Translations under genes and position numbers: made by a program
Source of the DNA: DATLGB01 sp964242305
GTDB lineage: Bacteria; Actinomycetota; Thermoleophilia; Solirubrobacterales; Solirubrobacteraceae
Length of the DNA: 64,000 bases
Assembly: GCA_964242305.1 (NCBI GenBank)
Contig: CAXTBB010000005.1
Location: 87,896-151,895 of the forward strand
Direction: 5' to 3'
The notes under the pieces: generated by a model
The model's input: only the letters and a program-made list of their open reading frames with translations
What the model was told of the DNA's origin: nothing
Databases searched by the model: none
In this document: one piece after another, positions 29,883-38,641 of the stretch
Position numbering within the stretch: position 1 is the stretch's first letter
Layout: each line of letters begins with the position of its first letter

Positions 29883-30869
29883 ATGCATCAGCGCACCCTG
29901 GGCCAGCAAGGCCTCACCACCTCAGCCATCGGCCTCGGCACGATGGGCTTCACCATGGCCTACGGCGCCGCCTCCGACGAGGCGGATGCGATCGAGACGA
30001 TCCGGCGAGCGCATGAGCTCGGGGTGACGCTGTTCGACACCGCCGAGCTGTACGGCATGGGCAGCGGCTCGAGCGAGACCCTCGTGGGCAAGGCGCTCGC
30101 GGACGTCCGCGAGGAGGTCGTCATCGCCACGAAGTTCGGCTTCGACCTGAGCGATCCCGAGGCGATCGGTAGCGCGTTCGACAGTCGCCCCGACCACATC
30201 CGCGAGGTCGCCGAGAACAGCCTTGGCTACCTCGGCACCGACTACATCGACGTCCTCTATCAGCATCGCGTCGATCCTGATGTGGCGATTGAGGACGTCG
30301 CGGGCGCCGTCAAGGAGCTCATCGACGCCGGCAAGGTCCGCTACTTCGGGCTCAGCGAAGCCAATCCGGACGTCATCCGCCGCGCCCACGCGGTGCAGCC
30401 CGTCTCCGTGCTGCAGACCGAGTACTCCATCTTCGAGCGCGAGGTCGAGGACGAGATCCTGCCCGTCGTGCGTGAGCTCGGGATCGGCTTCGTGCCCTAC
30501 TCGCCGCTCGGCCGCGGGTTCCTCACGGGCGCCGTCAAGCCCGCCTCTGAGTACCCCGCCGACGACATGCGCAGCTGGGACGAGCGCTGGCAGGGCGAGA
30601 ACTACGAGGCCAACGTCGAAGCCATCGACCGCCTCAAGGCGCTCGCCGCCGAGAAGGACATCGCCGTGACCCAGCTCGCGCTGGCGTGGCTGCTCGCCCA
30701 GGGCGACGACATCGTGCCGATCCCCGGTACGCGCAACCAGGATCGCCTCGCCGAGAACCTCGCGGCGGCCGACGTCACGCTGACCCGGGAGGACCTCGAT
30801 CGCATCCACGAGATCCTGCCGCACGGCTCCTACGGCGCCCGCTACCCCGCGAGCATGATGCCGAGCTGA
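29883..30869 (+). CDS. Aldo-keto reductase, 328 aa
   Basis: A full (beta/alpha)8 aldo-keto reductase. The catalytic tetrad is visible: Asp in LFDTAELYG with the Tyr of the same segment, Lys in VIATKFGF and His in LYQHRVD. The C-terminal NADPH-binding part IVPIPGTRNQDRLAENL is normal. These enzymes reduce aldehydes and ketones with NADPH. ATG at 29883 was chosen because TTAGGAG precedes it; an upstream ATG at 29865 overlaps the operator. It is most likely induced through the divergent TetR regulator. Confidence 0.9.
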   Translation: MHQRTLGQQGLTTSAIGLGTMGFTMAYGAASDEADAIETIRRAHELGVTLFDTAELYGMGSGSSETLVGKALADVREEVVIATKFGFDLSDPEAIGSAFDSRPDHIREVAENSLGYLGTDYIDVLYQHRVDPDVAIEDVAGAVKELIDAGKVRYFGLSEANPDVIRRAHAVQPVSVLQTEYSIFEREVEDEILPVVRELGIGFVPYSPLGRGFLTGAVKPASEYPADDMRSWDERWQGENYEANVEAIDRLKALAAEKDIAVTQLALAWLLAQGDDIVPIPGTRNQDRLAENLAAADVTLTREDLDRIHEILPHGSYGARYPASMMPS

Positions 30870-30873
30870 ACGG

Positions 30874-32226
30874 TCAGTCGCGGGCGGTGATGACCACGCG
30901 AGCGTTGCCCGCGGGGATCATCGTNNNNNNNNNNCACCCACCCGCCGCGCGCAGCTCGCAGCGGCGGGCGATCGTGGCCAGCACGATGCGCATCTCCGCG
31001 TGCGCGAGCGCGGCGCCCAGGCAGCGGCGGATGCCGCCGCCGAACGGGATCCACGTGTAGGTGCCGGGCTTGGTGTCCACGAAGCGTTCCGGGCGGAAGG
31101 CGAACGGGTCCGGGTACAGGTCCTCGCGGTGGTGCAGCAGCGCGATGCCCATCAGGCACACGCTGCCGGCCGGCACGCCGACGTCGCCGAACCGCCAGGG
31201 GACGGTGACCCGGCGCCCGACGATCGGGATGACGGGCCGGTTGCGCTGCGACTCGTAGATCGTCGCGTCGACGTAGCTGTCGATCGTGCCGTCAGCCACC
31301 TCCTCGCGCAGACGCGCCCACGCCTCCGGGGTGCGCACGAGGCGCTCGAAGGTCCAGGCCAGCTGGTTGGCGGTCGTCTCGTGACCGGCCAGCACGAGGG
31401 TGAGCAGCTCGTCGCGCAGCTCGGAGTCGGTCAGCAGCTCGCCGTCCTCCGTGGTCGTGCGCAACAGCAGGGAGAGGATGTCGCCCCGCTCGGCCGACGC
31501 CGGGTCCGCCCGGCGCTGCTCGATCACCTCATAGACGGGCTTGTCGAGACGGGCCATGGCCAGTTTGGTGATGCCGACCGGCTCGGTCTTGCCCGCGTTG
31601 AGGAACTCGCCGACCTGGCCGATGGGCTTGGTCGACAGCTCGGCCAGCGCGCGGATGACGCGGCGCAGGTCCCACTCCGGCGTGCCGCGCTCGGGCTTCC
31701 CCTCGACGCCGAAGATGCCGGCCATGATCACGTCGAGGGTGACCGCCTGCATGCGCGGCGCGAGCGAGAACGGCTCGTCGATCGGCCAGCGGTCGATCTC
31801 GCGCTCCGCGGCGTCCTCGATGAGCTGCGAGTAGCGCGCGACGGCCTCGCCGTGGAACGGGGGCAGCAGCAGCTTGCGCTGGCGCATGTGGCGCGCGCCG
31901 AGCGCCGTCAGGGTCGAGTTCGGCCCGACGATCGGCCGCAGCGGCGACTCCCCGGTGACCGACGGCGCCAGGTCGGGCTTGGCGCTCAGCAGCGACTTCA
32001 CGTGGTCGGGGTGGTTGACCATCGTCACGTCGTCGGTGTGCACGAGCGTCGGGAAGCGGAAGACGTCGCCGTGCTCGCGGCGCGCGCGGAAGAGGAACTC
32101 GAGCTGGCGGCTGCCCAGCTTGAGGCTGGTGCCCAGGCGCGAGCCGGGGACGGTCGGCGGCGCTGGTGGCAGCCGCTCGCCGTCCAGGAGCGGGCCGGTG
32201 GTGGTGGGTTCGGCGGCGACCGCCAT
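30874..32226 (-). CDS. Cytochrome P450, 450 codons including an N gap
   Basis: A bacterial P450. The I-helix motif is AGHETTAN, the ExxR motif is in IYESQRNR, the PERF-type segment is FRPERFVD, and the heme-binding loop is FGGGIRRCLGAALA with the axial Cys. The N-terminal part (ERLPPAPPTVPGS, FLFRARREHGDVFRF) resembles the CYP135/CYP138-type group of actinobacteria. The start MAVAAEP is at 32226. Ten Ns at 30925-30934 fall about 15 codons before the stop, so the exact C-terminus is unknown. The redox partner and substrate are not evident from neighbours. Confidence 0.88.
   Translation of the reverse strand: MAVAAEPTTTGPLLDGERLPPAPPTVPGSRLGTSLKLGSRQLEFLFRARREHGDVFRFPTLVHTDDVTMVNHPDHVKSLLSAKPDLAPSVTGESPLRPIVGPNSTLTALGARHMRQRKLLLPPFHGEAVARYSQLIEDAAEREIDRWPIDEPFSLAPRMQAVTLDVIMAGIFGVEGKPERGTPEWDLRRVIRALAELSTKPIGQVGEFLNAGKTEPVGITKLAMARLDKPVYEVIEQRRADPASAERGDILSLLLRTTTEDGELLTDSELRDELLTLVLAGHETTANQLAWTFERLVRTPEAWARLREEVADGTIDSYVDATIYESQRNRPVIPIVGRRVTVPWRFGDVGVPAGSVCLMGIALLHHREDLYPDPFAFRPERFVDTKPGTYTWIPFGGGIRRCLGAALAHAEMRIVLATIARRCELRAAGGXXXXTMIPAGNARVVITARD
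30925..30934. other. Assembly gap (10 N) inside the P450 gene
   Basis: Ten undetermined bases, a usual placeholder for a scaffold join of unknown size. The P450 frame continues on both sides if the gap is counted as 10. Confidence 0.95.
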
Positions 32227-32236
32227 GGCCCGAAGC

Positions 32237-33856
32237 CTAGACGGCGACGGGCGCGCGGGCCGGCATCGCGCCGGAGGGCCGGCCGAGCAGGAAGCCCTGC
32301 GCGTACTCGATGCCCGACGAGCGGACCGCGGCGAGGTCCTCGTCGGACTCGATGCCCTCCGCAATGACCTGGCAGCCGGTGTCGCGGACGAAGGCGGAGA
32401 AGGAGCGCATGAAGCGGGTGCGGTCGGCGTCGTCGGCGATCCCGCGCACGATCGAGCGGTTGAGCTTGAGGTACTCGGGGCGCGCCGCGGCGAGCTGGCC
32501 CAGGCCCTCGTGGCCGACGCCGACGTCGCTGACGGCGAAGCGCACCCGGCTCGCGCGCAGCCGGATGACAGCGGCGAGGACGTTGACGTCGGTGGCCACG
32601 GTCTGGCGCTCGCTGACCTCGATGACGAGCCGGTCGCTGGCGGCCTCTCCCTCGATCATCGCGAGCACCGCATCGTCGGCGATGAGATCAGAGGAGAGGT
32701 TGACCGTCAGGGAGCAGCCGCTGGGGACCTCGCTGATGCGAGCGAGCGCGGCGCCCAGGCAGGCGCGCTCGAGCTGCGGCCGCTGCCCGAGCCGGTCGGC
32801 GAGCGAGAACCACGGCAGCGGCCGCTCGCCGTGCTCGAAGCGGGCGAGCGCCTCGTAGGCGTGAACGGCGCCGGTGTTCAGGTCCACGATCGGCTGGAAC
32901 TCGATGTCGATGTCCTCGCCGGCGCACAGCCGGGCGAGCGCCGCGCCGGCGTGGGCCTGCGGCCCGTCGTAGATGGTGACCCGGCCCTTGCCCTCGCGCT
33001 TGGAGGTGCGCAGGGCGACGTCGGCGGCGGCCAGGTCGGCGCCGGCGGCCACGCCCGCGCTGGCGCCGAGGCCGGCGGCGGCGATCGCGGCGACCATGCG
33101 CTCGGCCAGCGACCCGCCGTCGCCGCTCGGCACGAGGACCGCGAACTCGTCGCCACCCATCCGGCCGAGGACGTCCTTCTCGCGGATCGTGTCGCGCATC
33201 ACCCCGGCGGCCTTGACGAGCAGCGCGTCGCCGGCGCCGTGGCCGTGCTCCTTGTTGACCCGGCCGAAGTCGTCGAGGTCCAGCAGGACGATCGCGGCGG
33301 ACGGCTGGCGCGTGATCTGGGCCTGGAAGGCGGCGCGGGAGAGAACGCCGGTGAGGGCGTCGCGCAGCAGCTCGGAGGTCTCGACCGAGATGCGCCCGAC
33401 GGCCAGCAGCAGCCCGGTCCCCGCGGCGAGCAGCCCGAGGGTGTCGGCGGTGGCGCCGAAGCGGGCCAGCGGGGAGGCGAGCACCGCCATGACCAGGACG
33501 CGGCCCGCCGGTCCGACCCGGCCGCCGCGGGCGACGACGCCGACGGCGGCGCTGACCAGCCACAGCAGCGTCAGCGACGTCACCCGCCCGTCGCCGGCGG
33601 TGACGATCAGGACGCCGGCGCTGGTGGCGAGCGCCTCCTCGAGCTGCAGCCAGCGCTCCGGAAGGGCGCTGCCGTGCAGGAGAGCGGTGACGGCGAGGAT
33701 CGCGAGGCCGATCGCGGCCGCGATCGGCTCCGGGTGCAGCGACGGCGTGGTCAGCAGCATCAGCGCGCCGACGCCGGACAGGGCGACGCGGATCCGTGCG
33801 GCCATCACACGCGCGGAGGCGACGGCGGGAGTGGTTGGGGTGCGGCGGTTGGTCAC
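32237..33856 (-). CDS. Membrane GGDEF-EAL protein with degenerate EAL domain, 539 aa
   Basis: Several hydrophobic segments occupy residues about 20-155. A GGDEF domain follows with an intact MGGDEFAVL active site, so it may make cyclic di-GMP. The C-terminal EAL domain keeps YEALARFEH, but other catalytic positions differ from active phosphodiesterases: SDVGVG in place of DDFGTG and LKLNRS in place of the KIDRS-type segment. It therefore may bind rather than hydrolyse c-di-GMP. The start ATG at 33856 lies 51 nt from the kynureninase stop on the same strand. Confidence 0.88.
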   Translation of the reverse strand: MTNRRTPTTPAVASARVMAARIRVALSGVGALMLLTTPSLHPEPIAAAIGLAILAVTALLHGSALPERWLQLEEALATSAGVLIVTAGDGRVTSLTLLWLVSAAVGVVARGGRVGPAGRVLVMAVLASPLARFGATADTLGLLAAGTGLLLAVGRISVETSELLRDALTGVLSRAAFQAQITRQPSAAIVLLDLDDFGRVNKEHGHGAGDALLVKAAGVMRDTIREKDVLGRMGGDEFAVLVPSGDGGSLAERMVAAIAAAGLGASAGVAAGADLAAADVALRTSKREGKGRVTIYDGPQAHAGAALARLCAGEDIDIEFQPIVDLNTGAVHAYEALARFEHGERPLPWFSLADRLGQRPQLERACLGAALARISEVPSGCSLTVNLSSDLIADDAVLAMIEGEAASDRLVIEVSERQTVATDVNVLAAVIRLRASRVRFAVSDVGVGHEGLGQLAAARPEYLKLNRSIVRGIADDADRTRFMRSFSAFVRDTGCQVIAEGIESDEDLAAVRSSGIEYAQGFLLGRPSGAMPARAPVAV

Positions 33857-33907
33857 CTCACTCAGCTATTCGTCCATTTCGGCCTCGACCTTTAAAGGCC
33901 TTTGCGA

Positions 33908-35029
33908 TCAGGTGACGACGGAGCGCAGACGGTCCATCGCGTCCCAGACGTCGACGAAGCGCGTGTAGAGCGGGGTGACGGCGAGGCGGATGAGGTCGGG
34001 CGTGCGGTAATCACCGATCACCTTGGCCGCGATCAGTCGCGCGTTCAGCGCCCGGGCGTCCGCGTGCCGGACGGCGACGTGGGAGCCGCGGCGCTCGGAA
34101 TCGCGCGGCGACGCCAGCTCCACCTGCGGCGGCAGGCACTCGATCAGCAGCTCGAGCAGCGCGATCGACTTGGCCCGCAGCGCGTCGATCCCGGCCTCGG
34201 CGGTGATGCGCGCACCCTCCTCGACCGCGGCCAGCGCGAGCTGGGATGGCGTGCCGGCCAGGAAGCGCTCGACGCCGGCCTGCGGCGCGAACGGGCGGTC
34301 CATGTCGAACTGGTCGCGCTGGGCGAACCAGCCCCAGATCGGCGAGCGCACGTCGGGATCGGTCGCGTAGAGGAAGCCGGTGGCGCCCGGGCCGCCGTTG
34401 AGGTACTTGTAGGTGCAGCCGACCGCCAGCTCGATGCCGTGGCGGTTGAGCTCGACGGGGACGGCGCCGGCGGAGTGGCTGAGGTCCCAGATCAACGGGA
34501 TGTCCGCCTCCCGGCAGCGCGCGGTGATACCGGCCACGTCGGCCAGCTCGCCCGTGCGGTAGTCGACCTGCGACCAGACGACGAGCCCGGCGCCCTCGAC
34601 CTCCTCCGTGAAGCGGGCCTCGACCCCGCGCTCGGCGGCCAGGCCCTCGAGCACGTAGCGGTCGGTCGGGAACGAGCCGGCCGGGGTGACCAGGGGGCCG
34701 TCCCGGTGGGCCGCGGCGGCGAGCTTGTAGAGGTTCACGGTGACGGAGTCGGTGACGATCACCTGGCCGGGCTGGGCACCGACGATCGGCGCGATCGCGT
34801 CGCCCGCGCGGCGCGGCGCCTCCAGCCAGCCCGTCTCCCAGCCGCCCACCAGCTCCGTCCCCCACTGGTCGATGACCGCGTGCAGCCGCGCGCGGGTCGC
34901 CACCGGCAGCCGGCCCAGCGAGTTGCCGTCGAGATAGAGCAGCTCGGGGTCGGCGATCACGAAGCGCTCGCGGAAGCCGGCCAGCGGGTCGGCGGCGTCG
35001 AGGCGTTCAGCGGCCGAGCGGGAGCGCAT
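33908..35029 (-). CDS. kynU: Kynureninase, 373 aa
   Basis: A PLP-dependent kynureninase. Typical segments are YLDGNSLGRLP, WGTELVGGWETGWLEAPRRAGD, VTDSVTVNLYKL and DLSHSAGAVPVELN, and the PLP-binding Lys is in CTYKYLNGGPG. It cleaves kynurenine to anthranilate and alanine (or 3-hydroxykynurenine to 3-hydroxyanthranilate). Its start overlaps the alpha/beta hydrolase gene by 23 nt, so the three genes 36684-33908 are one translationally coupled unit. Tryptophan dioxygenase was not found in the window. Confidence 0.92.
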   Translation of the reverse strand: MRSRSAAERLDAADPLAGFRERFVIADPELLYLDGNSLGRLPVATRARLHAVIDQWGTELVGGWETGWLEAPRRAGDAIAPIVGAQPGQVIVTDSVTVNLYKLAAAAHRDGPLVTPAGSFPTDRYVLEGLAAERGVEARFTEEVEGAGLVVWSQVDYRTGELADVAGITARCREADIPLIWDLSHSAGAVPVELNRHGIELAVGCTYKYLNGGPGATGFLYATDPDVRSPIWGWFAQRDQFDMDRPFAPQAGVERFLAGTPSQLALAAVEEGARITAEAGIDALRAKSIALLELLIECLPPQVELASPRDSERRGSHVAVRHADARALNARLIAAKVIGDYRTPDLIRLAVTPLYTRFVDVWDAMDRLRSVVT

Positions 35030-35597
35030 CCAGCCAGTCTGCCGCGCAGCGCCACATCCGGTGCGCAGGGTCGATGTGGCTCATGTGGTCCTCGCGCTGG
35101 AAGACCTCGAGCTCGGCGCCGCGGGCGGCGGCGTAGCGGAAGCTCAGCTCCAGCGGGACGTCCTCGTCGGCGTCGCCGTGCAGGCACAGGACGCGGGCCT
35201 CGGTCGCGTGCTCGATCGGCGAGGCCTCCGCGATCTCCTCCGGCCGGAAGACGCGGTCGACGATGCCGTCGCTGAGCCGCAGCTCGCGGGCGCGCGCGAG
35301 GTCGAGCACACCCGCCTGGGAGACGGCGGCGGCCAGCGGTCGCTGCGACGCGAGCCACACCGCCAGCTGCCCGCCCGCCGAGTGGCCGACGGCGACGTCG
35401 GGTGGCTGGGCCTCGTATCCGGCCAGCACGTCGTCGCGCATGGCCGGCCAGCCCTCGCCGCGGCGGTACTCCAGGTTGTGGACGTCCCAGCCCCGGGCGC
35501 GCAGGTCCGCGCACACGGGCTCCATCAGCGACGCGTCGTACTGCGGCTTCCAGAAGCCGCCGTGGATGACGAGCGCGGTCTTAGGCCGTGACGCCAA
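35007..35597 (-). CDS. Alpha/beta hydrolase, probable kynurenine formamidase, 196 aa
   Basis: An alpha/beta hydrolase with an HGGFWK oxyanion segment near residue 12, the nucleophile elbow GHSAGGQLA, an Asp in CLHGDADEDVPLE and a C-terminal His in EDHMSHID. HGGxW and the order of motifs match arylformamidases of the KynB-like hydrolase type. Its place between a PLP aminotransferase and kynureninase, with overlapping ends on both sides, supports formamidase activity. The specificity itself is inferred from context. Confidence 0.78.
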   Translation of the reverse strand: MASRPKTALVIHGGFWKPQYDASLMEPVCADLRARGWDVHNLEYRRGEGWPAMRDDVLAGYEAQPPDVAVGHSAGGQLAVWLASQRPLAAAVSQAGVLDLARARELRLSDGIVDRVFRPEEIAEASPIEHATEARVLCLHGDADEDVPLELSFRYAAARGAELEVFQREDHMSHIDPAHRMWRCAADWLDALPLGR

Positions 35598-36684
35598 GCG
35601 AGTGGACGGCGTCGGCGAGGCGGCTGACGCCTTCGGGGATCTGCTCCGCGCTCACCCCGGAGAAGGCCAGCCGCAGCGCGTTGCCGCCGCCCTCGAGCAG
35701 GAAGTCCGACCCCTTGACGAACAGGACGCCCTTCTCCTGGGCGACGCCCTGGAGCTCGGCGACGTCGACCTCCTCGGGCAGTTCGACCCACATGAAGTAG
35801 CCACCCGACGGCGGCTCGAACCGCGCCTCGGGCAGGTGCTCGCCCAGCGCCTTCACGAGCACGTCGCGGCGCTCGCGCAGCGCGTCCTTGACCGTCTGCA
35901 CCGCCGAGTCCATCCGCCCCGAGCGGGCGAACTGGTTGACGATCGACTGGGCGACCATGTTCGGCGAGATGTAGGTGTTGGTGGCCAGGCCCTGGACCTG
36001 CTTGATCAGCGCGGCGGGGCCGACCAGGTAGCCGACGCGGATGCCCGGGCAGACGGTCTTCGAGAACGACGACGCGTACACGACCTTGCCCGCCCCGTCC
36101 TGGGAGAGCATCGTGGGCAGGCCCTCGCCCTCGAAGCGGATGTCGATGTAGGGGTCGTCCTCGAAGAGCACGAAGTCGTGCTCGGCGGCGAGGCGCAGCA
36201 GCGTCGCGCGCTTGTCGGCGCTGAGCGTGTAGCCGGCCGGGTTCTGGAAGTTGGGGATGACGTGGGCGAGCACCGGGGCGGCGTCGCCGGACAGCAGGTC
36301 CGACAGGGCGTCCGTGCTGATGCCGTCCGTCTCCAGCTCGACCATGTGGACCTGGGCGCCGCGGTTGCGCAGGTTGAGCAGCGTGCGGTCGTAGGTCGGC
36401 TTCTCGACGACGACCTCGTGGCCCTTGTCGACGAGCAGCTCGAACAGGAACGCGTCCGCCTGCATGGAGCCGTTGGTGACCAGCACCTGGTCGGTGTCGA
36501 CGTCGTGCTTCTCCGCGATCCACTCGCGCAGCGGCACGTAGCCAACCGACGTCCCGTAGGCCGTCGTCCCGGCGGCGTCCTTCTCGAAGGCGTCGTTCGC
36601 GGCCTGCTGGAGGCCCTCCACGTCGACGATGTCCAGGGACGGCGCCCCGCGGGCGAAGGAGATCGTGTCGGCCATGCCGTTCAC
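35581..36684 (-). CDS. PLP-dependent class I aminotransferase (LysN/kynurenine aminotransferase-like), 367 aa
   Basis: A fold-type I aminotransferase of the MocR-like/2-aminoadipate group. Features are TTAYGTSVGYVPLREWI, LVTNGSMQADAFLFELLVD, VEKPTYDRTL, IPNFQNPAGYT, FEDDPYIDIRFEG and the PLP Lys in SSFSKTVCPGIRVGY. No HTH domain is attached. With kynureninase and formamidase downstream it may convert kynurenine to kynurenic acid or transaminate a related amino acid. Start at ATG 36684; an alternative ATG three codons later is also possible. Confidence 0.88.
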   Translation of the reverse strand: MNGMADTISFARGAPSLDIVDVEGLQQAANDAFEKDAAGTTAYGTSVGYVPLREWIAEKHDVDTDQVLVTNGSMQADAFLFELLVDKGHEVVVEKPTYDRTLLNLRNRGAQVHMVELETDGISTDALSDLLSGDAAPVLAHVIPNFQNPAGYTLSADKRATLLRLAAEHDFVLFEDDPYIDIRFEGEGLPTMLSQDGAGKVVYASSFSKTVCPGIRVGYLVGPAALIKQVQGLATNTYISPNMVAQSIVNQFARSGRMDSAVQTVKDALRERRDVLVKALGEHLPEARFEPPSGGYFMWVELPEEVDVAELQGVAQEKGVLFVKGSDFLLEGGGNALRLAFSGVSAEQIPEGVSRLADAVHSLGVTA

Positions 36685-36707
36685 CCTACCCAGCGCCTGG
36701 CGGCGGG

Positions 36708-37142
36708 CTACGCCGGCGGGAGGCGCACGATCGACAGCCAGAACATCTCGATCGCGGCGATGATGCCGATGAACTGGTCGAGGTCGACCGGCTTGACGAT
36801 GTAGGCGTTCACGTGCTGCTCGTAGGCGTCGACGATGTCGCGGTCCTGCTCGGAGGTGGTGAGGACGACGACCGGGATGTTGCTCAGGGCCCGATCGGTC
36901 TTGAGCTCGCGCAGGACCTCGCGGCCGTCCTTGCGGGGCAGGTTGAGGTCGAGCAGGATGATGTCCGGCCGCGGGTGCCCGGCGTGCTCGCCCAGACGGC
37001 GGCAGCGGGCGATCGCCTCCTCGCCGTCGCGCGCCACGCTGAGGTGGTTGAGGATGTGCGCGTCCTTGAGCACCTCCTGGGTGAGGACGATGTCGGGCTC
37101 GGAGTCCTCCACCAGCAGGATCTCGACCGGGACGCCGTTCAA
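36708..37142 (-). CDS. Single-domain response regulator (Rcp1-like), 144 aa
   Basis: A receiver domain without output domain: EILLVEDSEPDIVLTQEVLKD with the acidic pocket, the phosphorylated Asp in DIILLDLNLPRKDG, TTSEQDRDIVDAYEQHVNAYIVKPVD with the switch Thr and Lys. It resembles Rcp1-type regulators that work with phytochrome-like kinases. The TTG at 37142 overlaps the TGA of the kinase gene upstream (TTGA), so the pair is translationally coupled. It probably passes phosphate to an unlinked target. Confidence 0.85.
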   Translation of the reverse strand: MNGVPVEILLVEDSEPDIVLTQEVLKDAHILNHLSVARDGEEAIARCRRLGEHAGHPRPDIILLDLNLPRKDGREVLRELKTDRALSNIPVVVLTTSEQDRDIVDAYEQHVNAYIVKPVDLDQFIGIIAAIEMFWLSIVRLPPA

Positions 37143-38579
37143 GGCTCGGGCTGGGCGTCGGGAAGGAACACGCGGAACACGCTGCCAGGACCGGACGGCG
37201 GCGCTTCGCACCAGATGCGCCCGCCCTGACGCTCGATCATCGTTCGCGACACCGCGAGCCCGATGCCGGTCCCGCCGTACTCGTCGCGGCCGTGCAGCCG
37301 CTGGAACATGCGGAAGATGCGCTCGGCGTGCGCGGGCTCGACGCCGATGCCGTTGTCGCGCACGGAGACGGTCCAGCCGTCGGCGACGCGCTCCGCGTCG
37401 ATGTCGATCCGCGGCGGCGCACCGTTGGTGAACTTCAGCGCGTTGCCGACCAGGTTCTGGAACACGCTCCCGAGGGCGGTGGCGTCGCCGGTCACGGTCG
37501 GGAGGTCGCCGACGTGGACCTCGCCGCCGGCCTCGGCACGGGCCGCGTCCAGCGCGGCCACCGCGCCGGCGACGACCTCGTTGAGGTCGATNNNNNNNNN
37601 NGGCGAGGTGGTCCCGCCCGGCGCGCGAATAGGCGAGCAGGCCGTTGATGAGCGACTGCATGCGCTCGACGCCGCTCGTGACGAACCCGATGAAGCGGTC
37701 GGCGTCGTCGTCGAGCTGCCCCTTGTAGCGCTTCTCGAGCAGGGTCGTGAAGCCGGAGATGGAGCGCAGCGGCTCCTGCAGGTCGTGGGAGGCGATGTAG
37801 GCGAACTGCTCGAGCTCGGTGTTGGAGCGCTCCAGGTTGGCCTGGTGGGCGGCCCGGTCGCGCTCTGCTCGCTTGCGCTCGGTGATGTCGGCCACCACCC
37901 CCGTGAAGAAGGGGCGGCCGCCGAGCTCGAACGCGCTCAGCGACAGCTCGATGGGGAACTCGTGGCCGCCCGCGCGCAGGGCCACCAGCTCGACCGTCTG
38001 CCCGATCACGTGGGTCTCGCCTCCTTCGAGGTAGCGTCGCAGCCCGGCGCGGTGGCCGGCGCGGAAGCGCTCCGGCATGAGCGTGGTCAGCGGCTGCCCG
38101 ACCACGTCGTCCGACGGCCGGCCGAAGGTCGCCTCCGCCGCGCCGTTGAAGCCGACGATGAGGCCGTCCGCGTCGGCGGTGATGATCGGATCGCGCGTGG
38201 CGTCGAGCACCCGGCCCAGCATGCGCTCCGTATCGCGGAGGCGGTCCGAGAAGACGCCGAGCAGGCCGCCGAGCACGAAGAAGACGATCGCCCGCGAGAC
38301 ATAGCCGGCCGCGTTCTGGTGCACCGCGACTCCGTTGACCAGGATGGGCCGGGTGACGTCGACGAACCCGAACAGCGCCAGCCCGACGACGGCGGCGATC
38401 AGCCCGGCTCGGAGCCCGAAGGCCACGGCGACCAGCGCGACCGGCACGTCGTAGAGCAGCGTGATGCCCCAGCCCGGCGCCGTGACGAGCAGGCGCACGA
38501 CGGTGATGGCGGCGAACATCGCCGCGGCGGCGACGAGCAGTCGCCTCGCTGCGTCGGAGGATCGCGCGCCGTCAGTCAT
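37139..38579 (-). CDS. PAS sensor histidine kinase, broken by N gap
   Basis: The N-terminus (MTDGARSSDAARRLLVAAAAMFAAITVV) has about four membrane segments up to residue 115. A PAS domain follows (RVLDATRDPIITADADGLIVGFN ... VADITERKRAERDR), then HisKA with FAYIASHDLQEPLRSISGF, and after the gap an HATPase_c domain (GDATALGSVFQNLVGNALKF, RDNGIGVEP, GGTGIGLAVSRTMI). With the gap counted as 10 bases the two halves are out of frame, so the true gap length must be different. The response regulator follows with an overlapping start. Confidence 0.85.
37592..37601. other. Assembly gap (10 N) inside the PAS kinase gene
   Basis: Ten undetermined bases between the HisKA and HATPase coding parts. The reading frame only continues if the real gap is not 10 (for example 9 or 12, modulo 3), which shows that the N count is nominal. 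Confidence 0.95.
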
Positions 38580-38641
38580 GTCGTCGATGCGTCCAGATTG
38601 GCCCCACCACCTCAGGTTCTCGACTCTCAGGGCGCTCTCCT

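Noticed and set aside
33894..33903. Palindrome AAAGGCCTTT near the kynureninase stop as a terminator
   Set aside because: It has no loop or T run and is only 10 bp; probably chance.
33902..35275. Long plus-strand open frame of 457 codons
   Set aside because: It is antisense to kynureninase and the hydrolase, rich in Arg/Gly/Val with no domain; a GC-rich shadow.
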